Below are positions 44,101 through 52,070 of a DNA stretch of 59,027 nt, one piece after another (the first letter of the stretch is position 1; each line of letters opens with the position of its first letter). The notes beneath the pieces were generated by a model. It made no database searches. It had not been told where the DNA came from and saw only the letters and a list, made by a program, of their open reading frames with translations. The stretch comes from UMGS1649 sp045637095 (GTDB lineage: Bacteria > Bacillota > Clostridia > TANB77 > CAG-465). The DNA lies in the NCBI GenBank assembly GCA_045637095.1, contig JAZTYX010000052.1, forward strand, positions 1 through 59,027, read 5' to 3'. Made by a program: the position numbers and the translations under genes.

Positions 44101-44380
44101 TGAGATAAAACCGGGAGACATACTATTGTTTAGATGGCCGGATGCAAAGAGCCATGTAGCAAGAAATCATACGGGTATATGTAAATCTGTTCAGAAAGAT
44201 GCTTACGGTGATGTAACATCTATAACGGTAATTGAAGGAAATACTGGAACGGGTGGATATAGTAACACTAAAGTTTCTATAAAAACTTATTCAGGAACTG
44301 ACCGCTCATCATATACTAGCCTTACAAATATAGTATCTTTTGTAGATATTCAGGCGGTAAAGAACAGAGGCGGATGGTAA
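41198..44380 (+). CDS. Very large CHAP-domain T4SS protein with Gly-Ala repeats
   Basis: 1060 aa from GTG 41198 after AGGGGGG. Highly charged start (1-40), Ala/Gln/Lys stretch (45-100), a Gly-Ala repeat (105-175) and an Ala-Thr run to about 215, then a membrane segment around VAGWIALAIEAAILLMIGLY and another around MPIAIIVLVVVLIALLM (about 270-295). The extracytoplasmic part ends in a CHAP amidase domain (about 885-1055): catalytic Cys in EWCAMFVSFVM, His in SHVARNHTGI, and Glu/Asn in VIEGNTG. It is therefore the VirB1/Tcp-G-like peptidoglycan hydrolase of the locus, fused to a membrane anchor. The cytoplasmic Gly-Ala tract is unlike any T4SS protein I know. Confidence 0.8.
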   Translation: MSSNYDDEENYDEDDGRKELKDAKNKAQDAKKEYDKAHGKGQPEGGSQQAAQQGTQQAAEKGATSTAETAAKTKAAEKGAEKGVEVAKNAGEQLAQQGGSQAAGAGSGAGAGAGAGTGAGAGAGAGAGAGAGAGAGAGAGAGAGAGAAGAGAAGAGAAGAGAAGAGAAGAGAAAGTTAAAAGTTAAAAGTTAAAGTAAAAGTAAATAGTVAAAGGAVAAQAAIPVAGWIALAIEAAILLMIGLYKMQKKFDKKMEEKGIDSKGIRRLMLISPILMPIAIIVLVVVLIALLMQAETADRTQFMIDALECFEKNGGSGYNKASNKCVDFYGSNLLFEDGWLASRFGRYFLVNTESPLIKKTDFAIAMFVAEYLGVEFLVFGENGVEHSLKDSMESVSNYDFLNENKNSVLAKMKEVLTFFLDPLGILDKINDFVTEGWYLFKWCKMEKKIFNNIEWGSVTVHKVSEGPLVGLFNSAVDRIALGIIQVDPSEYLRRTYYDTTQWKTGIDFNLTTGYLRIPGTAIGNLFKCAVTLDQAIALTDEYIPSFIEIYATYAATGDYKRADKVYDYYVDNMKKGKPLELRLVTYEKFTVDKVRRWGDGPGNTPVSTIVYNQTNPDGSWDNRDIGEAGFNSIKSAIQAKRKWWQKIADAVRNAVVSFINEVITAVNTLWEEVKALFGFDVTIKKEYVTVVEKGASYEYMVENYYSMGIDEYEVERPAVVEKTPSIGASKRYPASGHIELRYEVTRDVYDAEGNKIGTETIESDSWDMAIRAQGAVKYNESHTITQHTLIPKSTCKMEMFGKTPETEGSNNRYAWILNKIDEAEKAKAQRYPNATNTDYFTAEDAALAVDVINGYYSNTFGLFAGASAENFDEAGPINASVVKYAEQFNGKKLAYMRSIDDTNTFLNDEWCAMFVSFVMKKAGVGVPKFYGCSTFWATYKDKPGFYDIVASNHQSYITKSSSHRVANWNEIKPGDILLFRWPDAKSHVARNHTGICKSVQKDAYGDVTSITVIEGNTGTGGYSNTKVSIKTYSGTDRSSYTSLTNIVSFVDIQAVKNRGGW
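41511..41730 (+). repeat. 12-bp GC-rich tandem repeat encoding Gly-Ala
   Basis: About a dozen near-identical units of GGAGCAGGTGCC, then 15-bp units (GCAGGAGCAGGTGCC). It is far richer in G+C than the rest of the window. The non-coding frames also stay open through it, so it generates spurious ORFs on both strands. Copy number is probably variable and may be wrong in an assembly. Confidence 0.9.
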
Positions 44381-44395
44381 GAAGGAGTTAGATAT

Positions 44396-45052
44396 ATGAA
44401 TAAAAATTTAGGATTACTTCTAGTAGTAGTTGGTGTTGTGTTAATTGGAGTTACAGTTTTATTTATGAATCCTACTCAGGGTACAGAACAAAAACTAGTG
44501 GAAGCTAAATTAAATGAAGAACAAATGCAATACTTAATAAAAGAGATGCAAAAATATTTAACAGCTTCAGACAATATTAATTCAGATACAACATTTGAAC
44601 TAGATGAAATGATAAAATTTGCATATTCCTATACTGTATATTTAGATACAAATAATGAATACGCTTCATATAATGAACTTACAGAAAAAGGAACAATAAA
44701 TGCAAATAAACTTAAAGAAAATATTAATTTAATATTTGGAATAGCTAATGCAAATATTAAAGATGCTGGCTATGAAATAATAGATGGTAAAGTAGAAATT
44801 GACTTAAACTCTCAAGGTGGAGATGCCGCAATATATAAATTTAAACAAAGAAATTTAAATAACGCGACTGGAGTTTGTATAACAGATATAGACTGTCTAG
44901 AATATACATCACCAAATGATAAATCTTCATTGTTAAACAAAACAGAATATAACGCTGAAGATGTTATATATACTTTACAAATTAAATATAGAGAAGTAGA
45001 TGGTAGAAAAGTATTATTAGCTTATTCAACTTATTCAAATTATGAATATTAA
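44396..45052 (+). CDS. Bitopic T4SS-locus protein C
   Basis: 218 aa. One N-terminal membrane helix (LGLLLVVVGVVLIGVTVLFM) and a soluble outside domain with helices (EEQMQYLIKEMQKYLT) and a pair of cysteines in GVCITDIDCLE (about 158-166) that could form a disulfide. No known domain. It ends the locus and is followed by a strong terminator. It is co-transcribed with the CHAP gene (15-bp gap). Confidence 0.5.
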   Translation: MNKNLGLLLVVVGVVLIGVTVLFMNPTQGTEQKLVEAKLNEEQMQYLIKEMQKYLTASDNINSDTTFELDEMIKFAYSYTVYLDTNNEYASYNELTEKGTINANKLKENINLIFGIANANIKDAGYEIIDGKVEIDLNSQGGDAAIYKFKQRNLNNATGVCITDIDCLEYTSPNDKSSLLNKTEYNAEDVIYTLQIKYREVDGRKVLLAYSTYSNYEY

Positions 45053-45060
45053 TTAAGATA

Positions 45061-45092
45061 AAAAAGTCCATATTATATGGACTTTTTTATTT
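45061..45092 (+). terminator. Terminator of the T4SS-like locus
   Basis: AAAAAGTCCATA, short loop, TATGGACTTTTTT, a near-perfect 12-bp stem. Confidence 0.92.
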
Positions 45093-45145
45093 TTATTTGA
45101 TAAAATCATATCGTAAATAAGTATAATTATATAAAGGAGAAGAAG

Positions 45146-45919
45146 ATGGCAAAAAAACAATATACTCTTAGTGAATTACAAGAGGCTATGAAAACGAAAC
45201 AAGCTTTCGAAGCTTATGTTGAAGATGTAGATGGTGAATACAATTTACATTGCATATTTGCAAATGATGTTAAAGGAATAGTTCCACGCGAGGAAGTTTC
45301 AACTGTAGTAGAAGATGATGGTAAGGTTGATGCTAACTTATGCATAAAGAAAAAAGGAAAAATAATGCAAGTCTGCATAAAAGAAATAATTGCAGAAGAT
45401 GAACGAATAAAAAGAGTAATTTTATCTAGAAGAGAACTAGAATTAAAAGTTAGAAAATGGATGTACATGAATCTTAAACCCGGAATGAAACTTAAAGGGG
45501 TTGTAAGGGGACTTACAGACTATGCTGCATTTATAGATGTTGGTGGTGGAGTAACAGCGTTACTTAAGGTAGAAGATATATCTCATGTGAGAATTCAAAA
45601 AGCATCAGATAAATTAAAATTAGGACAAAGAATTCAGGCTGTAGTAAAAAAATATGATAGAGATACAGGAAGAATAGAAATGTCTCTAAAAGATGCTTTA
45701 GGTGGATTTGCAGAACGTGTTAAATCCTTAAAAGAAGGCGAAGTAGAAGATGGTATTGTTAGAAGTAGAACAAAAACAGGTCTTCTTGTTGAACTAAAGA
45801 ATAATTTAGTAGCAATGGCAGATCATGTAAGCGGAATAGAATACGGTCAAAAAGTATTAGTGTACATAAAGAAAATAAATATAGAAAAAGAAAAAATAAA
45901 AGTAGAAATAATCGGGTAG
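45146..45919 (+). CDS. S1-domain RNA-binding protein (three S1-like units)
   Basis: 257 aa. Unit 1 is about 14-85, a divergent S1 (YNLHCIFANDVKGIVPREEV). Unit 2 (about 110-180) is canonical: GMKLKGVVRGLTDYAAFID, GVTALLKVEDISHVRI, and the closing RIEMSLKDAL. Unit 3 (190-257) is again divergent (VEDGIVRSRTKTGLLVELKN). Similar small S1 proteins in Clostridia are annotated as ribosomal protein S1 homologues but lack the six-repeat layout. RNA binding is likely; target unknown. It is followed 8 bp later by a small membrane gene. Confidence 0.8.
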   Translation: MAKKQYTLSELQEAMKTKQAFEAYVEDVDGEYNLHCIFANDVKGIVPREEVSTVVEDDGKVDANLCIKKKGKIMQVCIKEIIAEDERIKRVILSRRELELKVRKWMYMNLKPGMKLKGVVRGLTDYAAFIDVGGGVTALLKVEDISHVRIQKASDKLKLGQRIQAVVKKYDRDTGRIEMSLKDALGGFAERVKSLKEGEVEDGIVRSRTKTGLLVELKNNLVAMADHVSGIEYGQKVLVYIKKINIEKEKIKVEIIG

Positions 45920-45927
45920 GTAATAAT

Positions 45928-46242
45928 ATGAATAAACTAAAATCAATATTTACATCATTCTTATGGTATTTGGGAGCACTACTTGAATTTGTTAGTATTC
46001 CATTAAATTTAGCAGCATTAAAAGACATATCAATAACATATGAATGGTTTACAGCATTAAGAAATTATGAATTTATAGAAATTGCATATTATATTGTAGC
46101 ATTTGTAACAATGCTAGTATTCTCAATGCTTGTACTAATTTCACGTAAGAACAAGAGAATTTCAGAAATGATGCTTGCGCTATTATGTTTCTTTATACAA
46201 GTAGTTGGAATGCTTATAGTGTTATCAGTACAATTTTATTAG
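45928..46242 (+). CDS. Small membrane protein
   Basis: 104 aa with two or three membrane helices (about 8-30, 48-70 and 80-102) separated by a short loop containing ITYEWFTALRNYEF. No family recognised. It follows the S1 gene by 8 bp with a GTAGGTAATA leader, so the two are probably co-transcribed. Confidence 0.55.
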   Translation: MNKLKSIFTSFLWYLGALLEFVSIPLNLAALKDISITYEWFTALRNYEFIEIAYYIVAFVTMLVFSMLVLISRKNKRISEMMLALLCFFIQVVGMLIVLSVQFY

Positions 46243-46251
46243 GTATTAACT

Positions 46252-46345
46252 ACTAGAATTAACTTCTAGTGTGTGATATAATAAATATGTTAAGACTAAG
46301 TATGTCTTAATAATATTGGGCCTAAGGCCAAACAGTATTAAAATT
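46252..46345 (+). promoter_or_regulatory. Palindrome-rich promoter region of the replication-relaxation-like gene
   Basis: ACTAGAATTAACTTCTAGT (46252-46270) covers the -35 position; TATAAT is at 46277-46282. The leader then has TTAAGAC-N7-GTCTTAA (near 46292), GGCCTAAGGCC (46320) and ATTAAAATTTTAAT. These are likely operators or RNA hairpins, consistent with autoregulation by the DNA-binding protein encoded next. Confidence 0.55.
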
Positions 46346-46365
46346 TTAATATGGAGGAATAAAAA

Positions 46366-47391
46366 ATGATTAATGATACAGAAGTAAAAACTAAGGTATC
46401 TCCTTTCGCAGTAAGGGAAAATGAAATTAAGGTTTTTGATGGTAAAGAAGGATTTGCATCAATAAACCAAGTAGTGTTTAAGATGGACCAAGGATATATT
46501 AACGAGAGTCACATAAAAGCACTAGAAGTAGTAAATGAATATGGATTTGTAACTTCAAGACAAGTTACACAAGTATTAGAATCAAGAGGAAAACTTGATG
46601 ATTTAGAAAAAGAAAAAAGACAAGATAAAGTTGCTAAATGGCTAGAAGATTTAACAAAATCTAAAGTACTTTCTAGATACGCATTTGAAACAGCTTCAGG
46701 AAGAAGCTCATATAGAGTATATGCTCTAGAAAAAATAGCTACATACATTCTTAAACAAAGAAATATAGTAACTAACTGGCAACCAACAGATAATACAAAA
46801 CCAGCTTATGCATTAAAAAGAAAATTAGCTGGTAACCAAGTTGTTATAGCATATATGACAAAAGTTGGTGCATTCAAAGAAGCGGATCCAAATTTATTAT
46901 TATTCTCTAAGAGATATAATGTTAAATTTAAACCAACAGGTGGAACAGTTAGACTTGAGGCTGATGGTAATGAGGTTAATTATGTATTTGAAGTTGTAAG
47001 AAGAAATGAAGATTGGCAAAACATGCTTGCTGAAAAATTACAATTATACGCAGATTTCTATGAAAACTTTGCTAAAAATGATGCAGGTTTCTATGAAGCA
47101 CCACAAATAGTATTTGTTGGAGAAGATGTAAACCATAATGCGGAAATATTTAGAATAGCAAAGAAAATAGGATTTAATATAAAAGATGAAGATATGTACT
47201 TTACAACAGATCTTCAACAACTAGAAGAAACATTAGAAAAATCTATAAGTGTTTTTGAATTTGATGCTGAAAACAATAAATATAAACTAACAGTTAAAAA
47301 CTTAGATATATTAAAACCAGGTGATGCATCAGAAATGGTTGCAACAAAACTTAAATCAAAAACATATAGCCCAAATGTTATAGTTGAATAA
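46366..47391 (+). CDS. Replication-relaxation-like winged-helix protein
   Basis: 341 aa. Residues 45-150 look like the winged helix of the replication-relaxation (MobC-like) family: ALEVVNEYGFVTSRQVTQVL, KVAKWLEDLTKSKVLSRYAF, then RSSYRVYALEKIATYIL. The second half (160-340) is alpha/beta with YVFEVVRRNEDWQNMLAEKL and PQIVFVGEDVNHNAEIFR, reminiscent of an endonuclease-like fold, but I see no complete catalytic triad. Family members occur beside conjugation genes; here it lies 1.3 kb beyond the T4SS-like locus. Its operator-rich promoter suggests self-repression. The call is moderate. Confidence 0.55.
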   Translation: MINDTEVKTKVSPFAVRENEIKVFDGKEGFASINQVVFKMDQGYINESHIKALEVVNEYGFVTSRQVTQVLESRGKLDDLEKEKRQDKVAKWLEDLTKSKVLSRYAFETASGRSSYRVYALEKIATYILKQRNIVTNWQPTDNTKPAYALKRKLAGNQVVIAYMTKVGAFKEADPNLLLFSKRYNVKFKPTGGTVRLEADGNEVNYVFEVVRRNEDWQNMLAEKLQLYADFYENFAKNDAGFYEAPQIVFVGEDVNHNAEIFRIAKKIGFNIKDEDMYFTTDLQQLEETLEKSISVFEFDAENNKYKLTVKNLDILKPGDASEMVATKLKSKTYSPNVIVE

Positions 47392-47400
47392 TAGAATAAG

Positions 47401-47431
47401 AAAGAAGAACAAGTTAACTTGTTCTTCTTTT
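47401..47431. terminator. Bidirectional terminator between convergent genes
   Basis: AAAGAAGAACAAGTT followed by its exact complement AACTTGTTCTTCTTT: a perfect 15-bp palindrome. It serves the gene ending at 47391 and asd on the other strand. Confidence 0.92.
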
Positions 47432-47450
47432 ACATTTATATGGTTTTAAT

Positions 47451-48437
47451 TTAAATACATTTATTAATTAATCTTTCAAGTATTTGTACAGCATTTGACG
47501 CAGCCCCTTTTCTAATGTTATCTGCAACAACCCAAATATTTAATCCATATGGGACAGAGTAGTCTCTACGTATTCTTCCAACAAATACTTCATCTTTATC
47601 ATTTGCAAAACCATTTAATGGATAAATATTAAATCTAGTATCATCTAATACTACTAAGCCTTCTTGTTCAGATAGTTCTTGCATAAGTTTATCTAATTCA
47701 AAGTCTGTTTTTAGTTCTATATTAATACTTTCGCTGTGACAATTCATAACAGGTACTCTAACACATGTTGCAGTTATATCTAAGTTTTGGTTATTTAATA
47801 TTTTTCTGGTTTCATTTATCATTTTCATTTCTTCTTTGGTATAACCATTTTCAAGGAATGTGTCTATGTGTGGTATACAATTACCATATATTTTATGTGG
47901 AAACTTTTCTTCTTTGAAACCATAAGAAGTATGCATTAGATCATCTATGCCTTTTTTACCGGCACCAGATACAGCTTGGTAAGTAGAATATACAATTCGT
48001 TTTATTCCATAATTTTTTTCTAAAACGGCAAGTGGTAGCATTGCTTGGATAGTAGAGCAGTTTGGATTAGCTATTAATTTGCTATTTCTTATACTATCAA
48101 AATTTATTTCTGGAACTACTAATGGAACATCATCATCCATTCTAAAAGCACTGCTGTTATCTATAACTATTGTACCGTATTTTGTGAATTCTTTTGCATA
48201 TTCTTTAGAAATGTCTGAACCAGCAGAGAAGAGAGCGTAAGTAAAGCCGTGTGATGGAATTTCAGGCGTTAATTCTTCTACGACATATTCTTTATCCAAA
48301 AAGTGTATTTTCTTGCCTTTAGAGTTTCTAGAAGCAAATAGATAGTATTCATCTATTGCAAGATTTTTTTCTTCTAGTACCTTTAGAAATGTACTGCCAA
48401 CAAGACCGGTAGCACCAACAATTGCACAAGTTATCAT
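47451..48437 (-). CDS. asd: Aspartate-semialdehyde dehydrogenase
   Basis: NADPH-dependent step of the Asp-family pathway, giving lysine/diaminopimelate (and dipicolinate for spores), threonine and methionine. 328 aa. N-terminal ICAIVGATGLVGSTFL nucleotide loop; active-site Cys in NPNCSTIQAM (about 128); AVSGAGKKGIDDL; and the CVRVPVMNCHSESI segment with catalytic His. The start is 7 bp after a hairpin (48441-48473) that contains the likely ribosome binding site. It lies alone between two other minus-strand/convergent genes. Confidence 0.96.
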   Translation of the reverse strand: MITCAIVGATGLVGSTFLKVLEEKNLAIDEYYLFASRNSKGKKIHFLDKEYVVEELTPEIPSHGFTYALFSAGSDISKEYAKEFTKYGTIVIDNSSAFRMDDDVPLVVPEINFDSIRNSKLIANPNCSTIQAMLPLAVLEKNYGIKRIVYSTYQAVSGAGKKGIDDLMHTSYGFKEEKFPHKIYGNCIPHIDTFLENGYTKEEMKMINETRKILNNQNLDITATCVRVPVMNCHSESINIELKTDFELDKLMQELSEQEGLVVLDDTRFNIYPLNGFANDKDEVFVGRIRRDYSVPYGLNIWVVADNIRKGAASNAVQILERLINKCI

Positions 48438-48440
48438 AAA

Positions 48441-48473
48441 ATCACCCTACAACATTTTATGCGGTAGGATGAT
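48441..48473 (-). promoter_or_regulatory. Hairpin that buries the asd ribosome binding site
   Basis: On the minus strand ATCATCCTAC, 13-base loop, GTAGGGTGAT, then TTTT and the asd ATG. The second arm contains AGGGTGAT, the only plausible Shine-Dalgarno. It could stop transcription from the gene upstream or regulate asd translation. No known lysine-riboswitch core is recognisable. Confidence 0.5.
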
Positions 48474-48478
48474 TTTTA

Positions 48479-49381
48479 TTAATGTTTTAATAATCCATGT
48501 ATTTTTTCTAATACGGTATCTTTAATATCTATTGTTACATTATTTAGATAGTAAAGAGGAGATTCTTTAGGCAAACTAAATGTATATTTAGATGCATAAA
48601 GTACTTGTGTGTATAGCTTAAATTTAGCATTTATTTCGTTAGTAGAATATTTAGAATCTCCAATAACGGGACAGTCTAAAAACTTCATATGTGCACGTAT
48701 TTGATGCGTTCTTCCTGTGTATAACTTAACAGATAAAATACTTGCATTTAGCTTTTTGTTGTATTCTACTAAAGAATATTCTGTAATACAAGATTTGCTT
48801 CCTGGAACATTTTTAGTAAGGACTTTAGAATAACCATTATCCTCAGTAATGTAGTGTGAAAGCTTAGCGGAATCTTTAGCAGGTTTACCATATACAAGCG
48901 TTAAGTATTCTTTGTGTATATTGTTGTTCTTAAATGCTTCAAGAAGTTGTTCGTGAGCTTCTTTTGTTTTAGCAAAAACAACTAAACCTTCTGTATTTGT
49001 ATCTAATCTGTGACATATAACTGTTCCAGGCTTTTCTTTTTTTACAATTTCATCAAAGTATACTTTAGACACTTCGCGTTTATCTTTACCTAGAGTAGAG
49101 ACAACTCCTTTTGGTTTGTATGCAACTAATATATTTTCATCTTCATAAGCATAGAATATATTTGTATCCATACCAAATAATATGTTGTCTGTAAGGTATA
49201 CTTGAACTTCCTCACCAGGAGTTACAATATAGTCTTTTGCTACACGAATTCCATTTACTTTAACATCTTTTACTCTAAACACTTTATTTAGTGAAGAATT
49301 GCTTAAACGTGGAAATTCTTTCTTTAATACATATGTTATATCTTTATTATTATATTTTTCTTTTATCTTAAAACTTCTCAT
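48479..49381 (-). CDS. RluA/RluD-family pseudouridine synthase
   Basis: 300 aa from ATG 49381. N-terminal S4 RNA-binding domain (RLSNSSLNKVFRVKDVKVNG) followed by the synthase with the catalytic Asp in CHRLDTNTEGLVVFAKT (about 125) and the closing GRTHQIRAHMKFLDCPVIGD. Modifies uridines in rRNA or tRNA; which one cannot be told. The promoter -10 ends 7 bases before the ATG, so the transcript appears leaderless, and no Shine-Dalgarno is present. A longer frame to 49426 would start upstream of the promoter and is not used. Confidence 0.9.
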   Translation of the reverse strand: MRSFKIKEKYNNKDITYVLKKEFPRLSNSSLNKVFRVKDVKVNGIRVAKDYIVTPGEEVQVYLTDNILFGMDTNIFYAYEDENILVAYKPKGVVSTLGKDKREVSKVYFDEIVKKEKPGTVICHRLDTNTEGLVVFAKTKEAHEQLLEAFKNNNIHKEYLTLVYGKPAKDSAKLSHYITEDNGYSKVLTKNVPGSKSCITEYSLVEYNKKLNASILSVKLYTGRTHQIRAHMKFLDCPVIGDSKYSTNEINAKFKLYTQVLYASKYTFSLPKESPLYYLNNVTIDIKDTVLEKIHGLLKH

Positions 49382-49388
49382 AGATAAA

Positions 49389-49417
49389 ATTATACAATAA
49401 AAGACAAGAATTTGCAA
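49389..49417 (-). promoter_or_regulatory. Promoter of the pseudouridine synthase gene
   Basis: On the complement TTGCAA (49412-49417), 17 bp, TATAAT (49389-49394). The expected start is at or next to the A of ATG 49381. Confidence 0.75.
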
Positions 49418-49438
49418 TAAATACACTGTATTCTAAGG

Positions 49439-49467
49439 TTGCAAAGGTGGCTAAAATATTGTATAAT
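49439..49467 (+). promoter_or_regulatory. Promoter of the Wzy-like gene
   Basis: TTGCAA at 49439-49444, 17 bp, TATAAT at 49462-49467: the same elements as the divergent promoter 22 bp away. Confidence 0.75.
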
Positions 49468-49495
49468 TTAGGCATTAGAGGGTACAGGAGGCTTA

Positions 49496-52048
49496 ATGGA
49501 AAATACAAGAACAAACAGACTTATGATAAAAATAACAGGTGTATTAGATATACTAATATGCTTGCTTCTTTGTATCTCTTCGCTATATAAAGGTGGATTT
49601 TACAAGATAGATTCTTTGTTTATTAATCTTGTTTTATGTGCGTTAGGTTTAGTATGTCTAGGAGTTAAACTTGTATTAAATATACGAGATAACAAGGTTA
49701 TTACTAAGAGCAGACTTGGAACGTTAATAGATATAACAATGCTAGCTATGCCAATAGCATATTTTATGCCAATACTATTTAATACAAAGGCAAGTGCTGA
49801 GTCCGCTATATTTGAGCTTACTAGATATGTTAATTTAACAATAGTATATTTTATAGCCAGATCAAGTAAGAATCCTAAAATATATGTAAACGCCTTTGTG
49901 TTAATGGCAACGGTAGTTGCAATACTAGGAATAGATGAAATAACATTTAGAGGTTTTGAAGATTTTCTAAATAGATATTCTATGGGGTATTTAGAACAAA
50001 CTAACAATAGAATTTCTTCAACATTGCAATATGCTAATATAACAGCACTGGTATTTTTAATAGGAAGTGGAGTGCTACAAAACAAATTAATAAGAAATAT
50101 AAACTGCATGAAAACAAATGATGCGGTAGGTCTTAGAGTTCTTAATGTGTTCGAAATGTTTGGCAGCATATTTTTAGCTACAACTGTAATACTTACAGGT
50201 TCTAGAATGAATATATTAATGTTAGTATTATTAGGAATAATATATATATGGTATTTAAGTAAAAAGAAAGAACACAAGAACATTCCAACTATACTTTTAA
50301 TAGTTGTGTCAGCGTTTATACTAGTAGCTAAAATAGATGGATATGTATTGTCTCAAGAATATGTAAAAGTAGCATTGCTATATGCATTAACATTTGTTTT
50401 AAGCGTAATATACATAGCGACATTAGATGCATTAAATGGTAGAGTAAATATTAATTTGGATAAGATAAAGTTAAGGAAAAAATTAAGTATACCGGCAGTA
50501 TTAATATTAGTAGTAATAGGTGTAGCTATACTTAGTGTTATAACAGTTCCATGTGACTTAACATTAAATAGTAAAAAAGATAAAGCAATAGAAATTAATA
50601 GAAATATTTATGGCGATTTTGAAGGTGAATACAAAATCTCATTTGATATAGACTTTGAGGGGGATGGCGCTTATCATATAATGCTTTATGAAATAGATGA
50701 AGAATTCAACAAGACACAAATTAAATATTTAGATCATACTAAAGTAAAGAATGGTAAATATACGGATACAATCGAAGTATCAGATAACATACAAAGATTA
50801 CAAATTATGCTAAAAGCAACAAATGCTAAAGTTAGAATTAATGATTTTACAATAGGCGATGAAAAGATTACTTTATCTTATTTATTTTTACCAGACAATT
50901 TAGCATTTAGAATTAAAGATACATTAACTAAAGATTCTAATAATCTACTTAGATTAGAATACTACAAAGATTCATTTAAGTTGTTTATTAAGTCGCCAAT
51001 ATTTGGGCATGGTGGAGAAGGATTTAAGGCAAGGTATCAAGAAGTTCAGGATAAATATTATATTTCTTCGGAATGTCATAGTGTACCAATTCAAATGCTT
51101 GTAGAAGTGGGAATTGTAGGATTTGCAATATATGCAACAATGATGGTTACCACATATTTAATAATATTTAAGTTATTAAAAGGTAAATGTGAAAATGCAG
51201 TTGCATATTTATTAATGTTTACAATATATAACATAACTGCTTTATTTGATTTAGTTTTTTCATATGGTATTATGATAAATATCTATGGAATAATTATTGG
51301 TATTATAGTAAATGAATATAAAACAAAGTATATAACTAAAGAGGATGAATATGAATTAGACAACAAATCTGATTTACGTCTTGTAAAAATAGGGGTGCTA
51401 TCAATTAGTTTTATGGCTCTTATTATAGTAACACTTCATTCGTTTAATATGTATAAAGCTAGTATGATAATACTTCCACAAGAAGCAGATGAAGAAGTAA
51501 GTTTGTCTTATGAAAGAGTTGGCTTATTAGAGAATAAAGTTAAGCTAGATAAGCATAATGCAGCATATATTTCAGATTTAATAAATGAGTATAAAAATCA
51601 TATATATTTGCTTAATAATGTATATATAACAACAGGGATAGAGCAAGATAGAGAAACGTTGAAAAATGAAATGTATAATTATTTAGCAAAGGAAAAAGAA
51701 GTAATAGATAGTCTAATAGAATATGAATATTATAATAAATATGCTTTAGAAATGGCTGCAAGATGTTACTTTGAGAATTATTTAGATTTTTCGAACATAT
51801 ATTATTATAACTTTAAGGATAAAGAGATAGCATATGTGTTCTATGTTGGTTATGCAATAAAGCTAACAAAGAGAATAGAAGAAATGGGGCCGGTAAACAA
51901 AGTGGCTTTAGAATCTGCAAGAGCATTATATGAAAAATATATACCAATCATAGAAAAACATAGTATGCAAATTTCGAGCGATATGTTAGCTTCGGCGGTA
52001 CAAGATATGAAAAATGAATTAGAGCAACTAAAAAACAAGATGGATTAA
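49496..52048 (+). CDS. O-antigen ligase/polymerase-like (Wzy_C) membrane protein
   Basis: 850 aa. About ten membrane helices to residue 345, an outer beta domain (about 350-470), and the Wzy_C signature FIKSPIFGHGGEGFKARYQE followed by YYISSECHSVPIQMLVEVGI (about 500-540), with Glu-Cys-His in place of the usual H-N. More helices follow to 650, and then a helical soluble C-domain (TPR-like, about 665-850). Such proteins polymerise or ligate surface glycans, or transfer oligosaccharides to pilins (PilO-/TfpW-type ligases). Which applies here is unknown. Start ATG after CAGGAGG. Confidence 0.75.
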   Translation: MENTRTNRLMIKITGVLDILICLLLCISSLYKGGFYKIDSLFINLVLCALGLVCLGVKLVLNIRDNKVITKSRLGTLIDITMLAMPIAYFMPILFNTKASAESAIFELTRYVNLTIVYFIARSSKNPKIYVNAFVLMATVVAILGIDEITFRGFEDFLNRYSMGYLEQTNNRISSTLQYANITALVFLIGSGVLQNKLIRNINCMKTNDAVGLRVLNVFEMFGSIFLATTVILTGSRMNILMLVLLGIIYIWYLSKKKEHKNIPTILLIVVSAFILVAKIDGYVLSQEYVKVALLYALTFVLSVIYIATLDALNGRVNINLDKIKLRKKLSIPAVLILVVIGVAILSVITVPCDLTLNSKKDKAIEINRNIYGDFEGEYKISFDIDFEGDGAYHIMLYEIDEEFNKTQIKYLDHTKVKNGKYTDTIEVSDNIQRLQIMLKATNAKVRINDFTIGDEKITLSYLFLPDNLAFRIKDTLTKDSNNLLRLEYYKDSFKLFIKSPIFGHGGEGFKARYQEVQDKYYISSECHSVPIQMLVEVGIVGFAIYATMMVTTYLIIFKLLKGKCENAVAYLLMFTIYNITALFDLVFSYGIMINIYGIIIGIIVNEYKTKYITKEDEYELDNKSDLRLVKIGVLSISFMALIIVTLHSFNMYKASMIILPQEADEEVSLSYERVGLLENKVKLDKHNAAYISDLINEYKNHIYLLNNVYITTGIEQDRETLKNEMYNYLAKEKEVIDSLIEYEYYNKYALEMAARCYFENYLDFSNIYYYNFKDKEIAYVFYVGYAIKLTKRIEEMGPVNKVALESARALYEKYIPIIEKHSMQISSDMLASAVQDMKNELEQLKNKMD

Positions 52049-52066
52049 ATCCATCTTGTTTTTTAG
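52034..52066. terminator. Bidirectional terminator
   Basis: AACAAGATGGAT, 4-base loop, ATCCATCTTGTTTTTT between convergent genes; A-run on the left side. Confidence 0.9.
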
Positions 52067-52070
52067 TATG

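Noticed and set aside
31627..45052. Integrative conjugative element
   Set aside because: No integrase, relaxase, coupling protein or attachment repeats were seen, and housekeeping genes lie on both sides.
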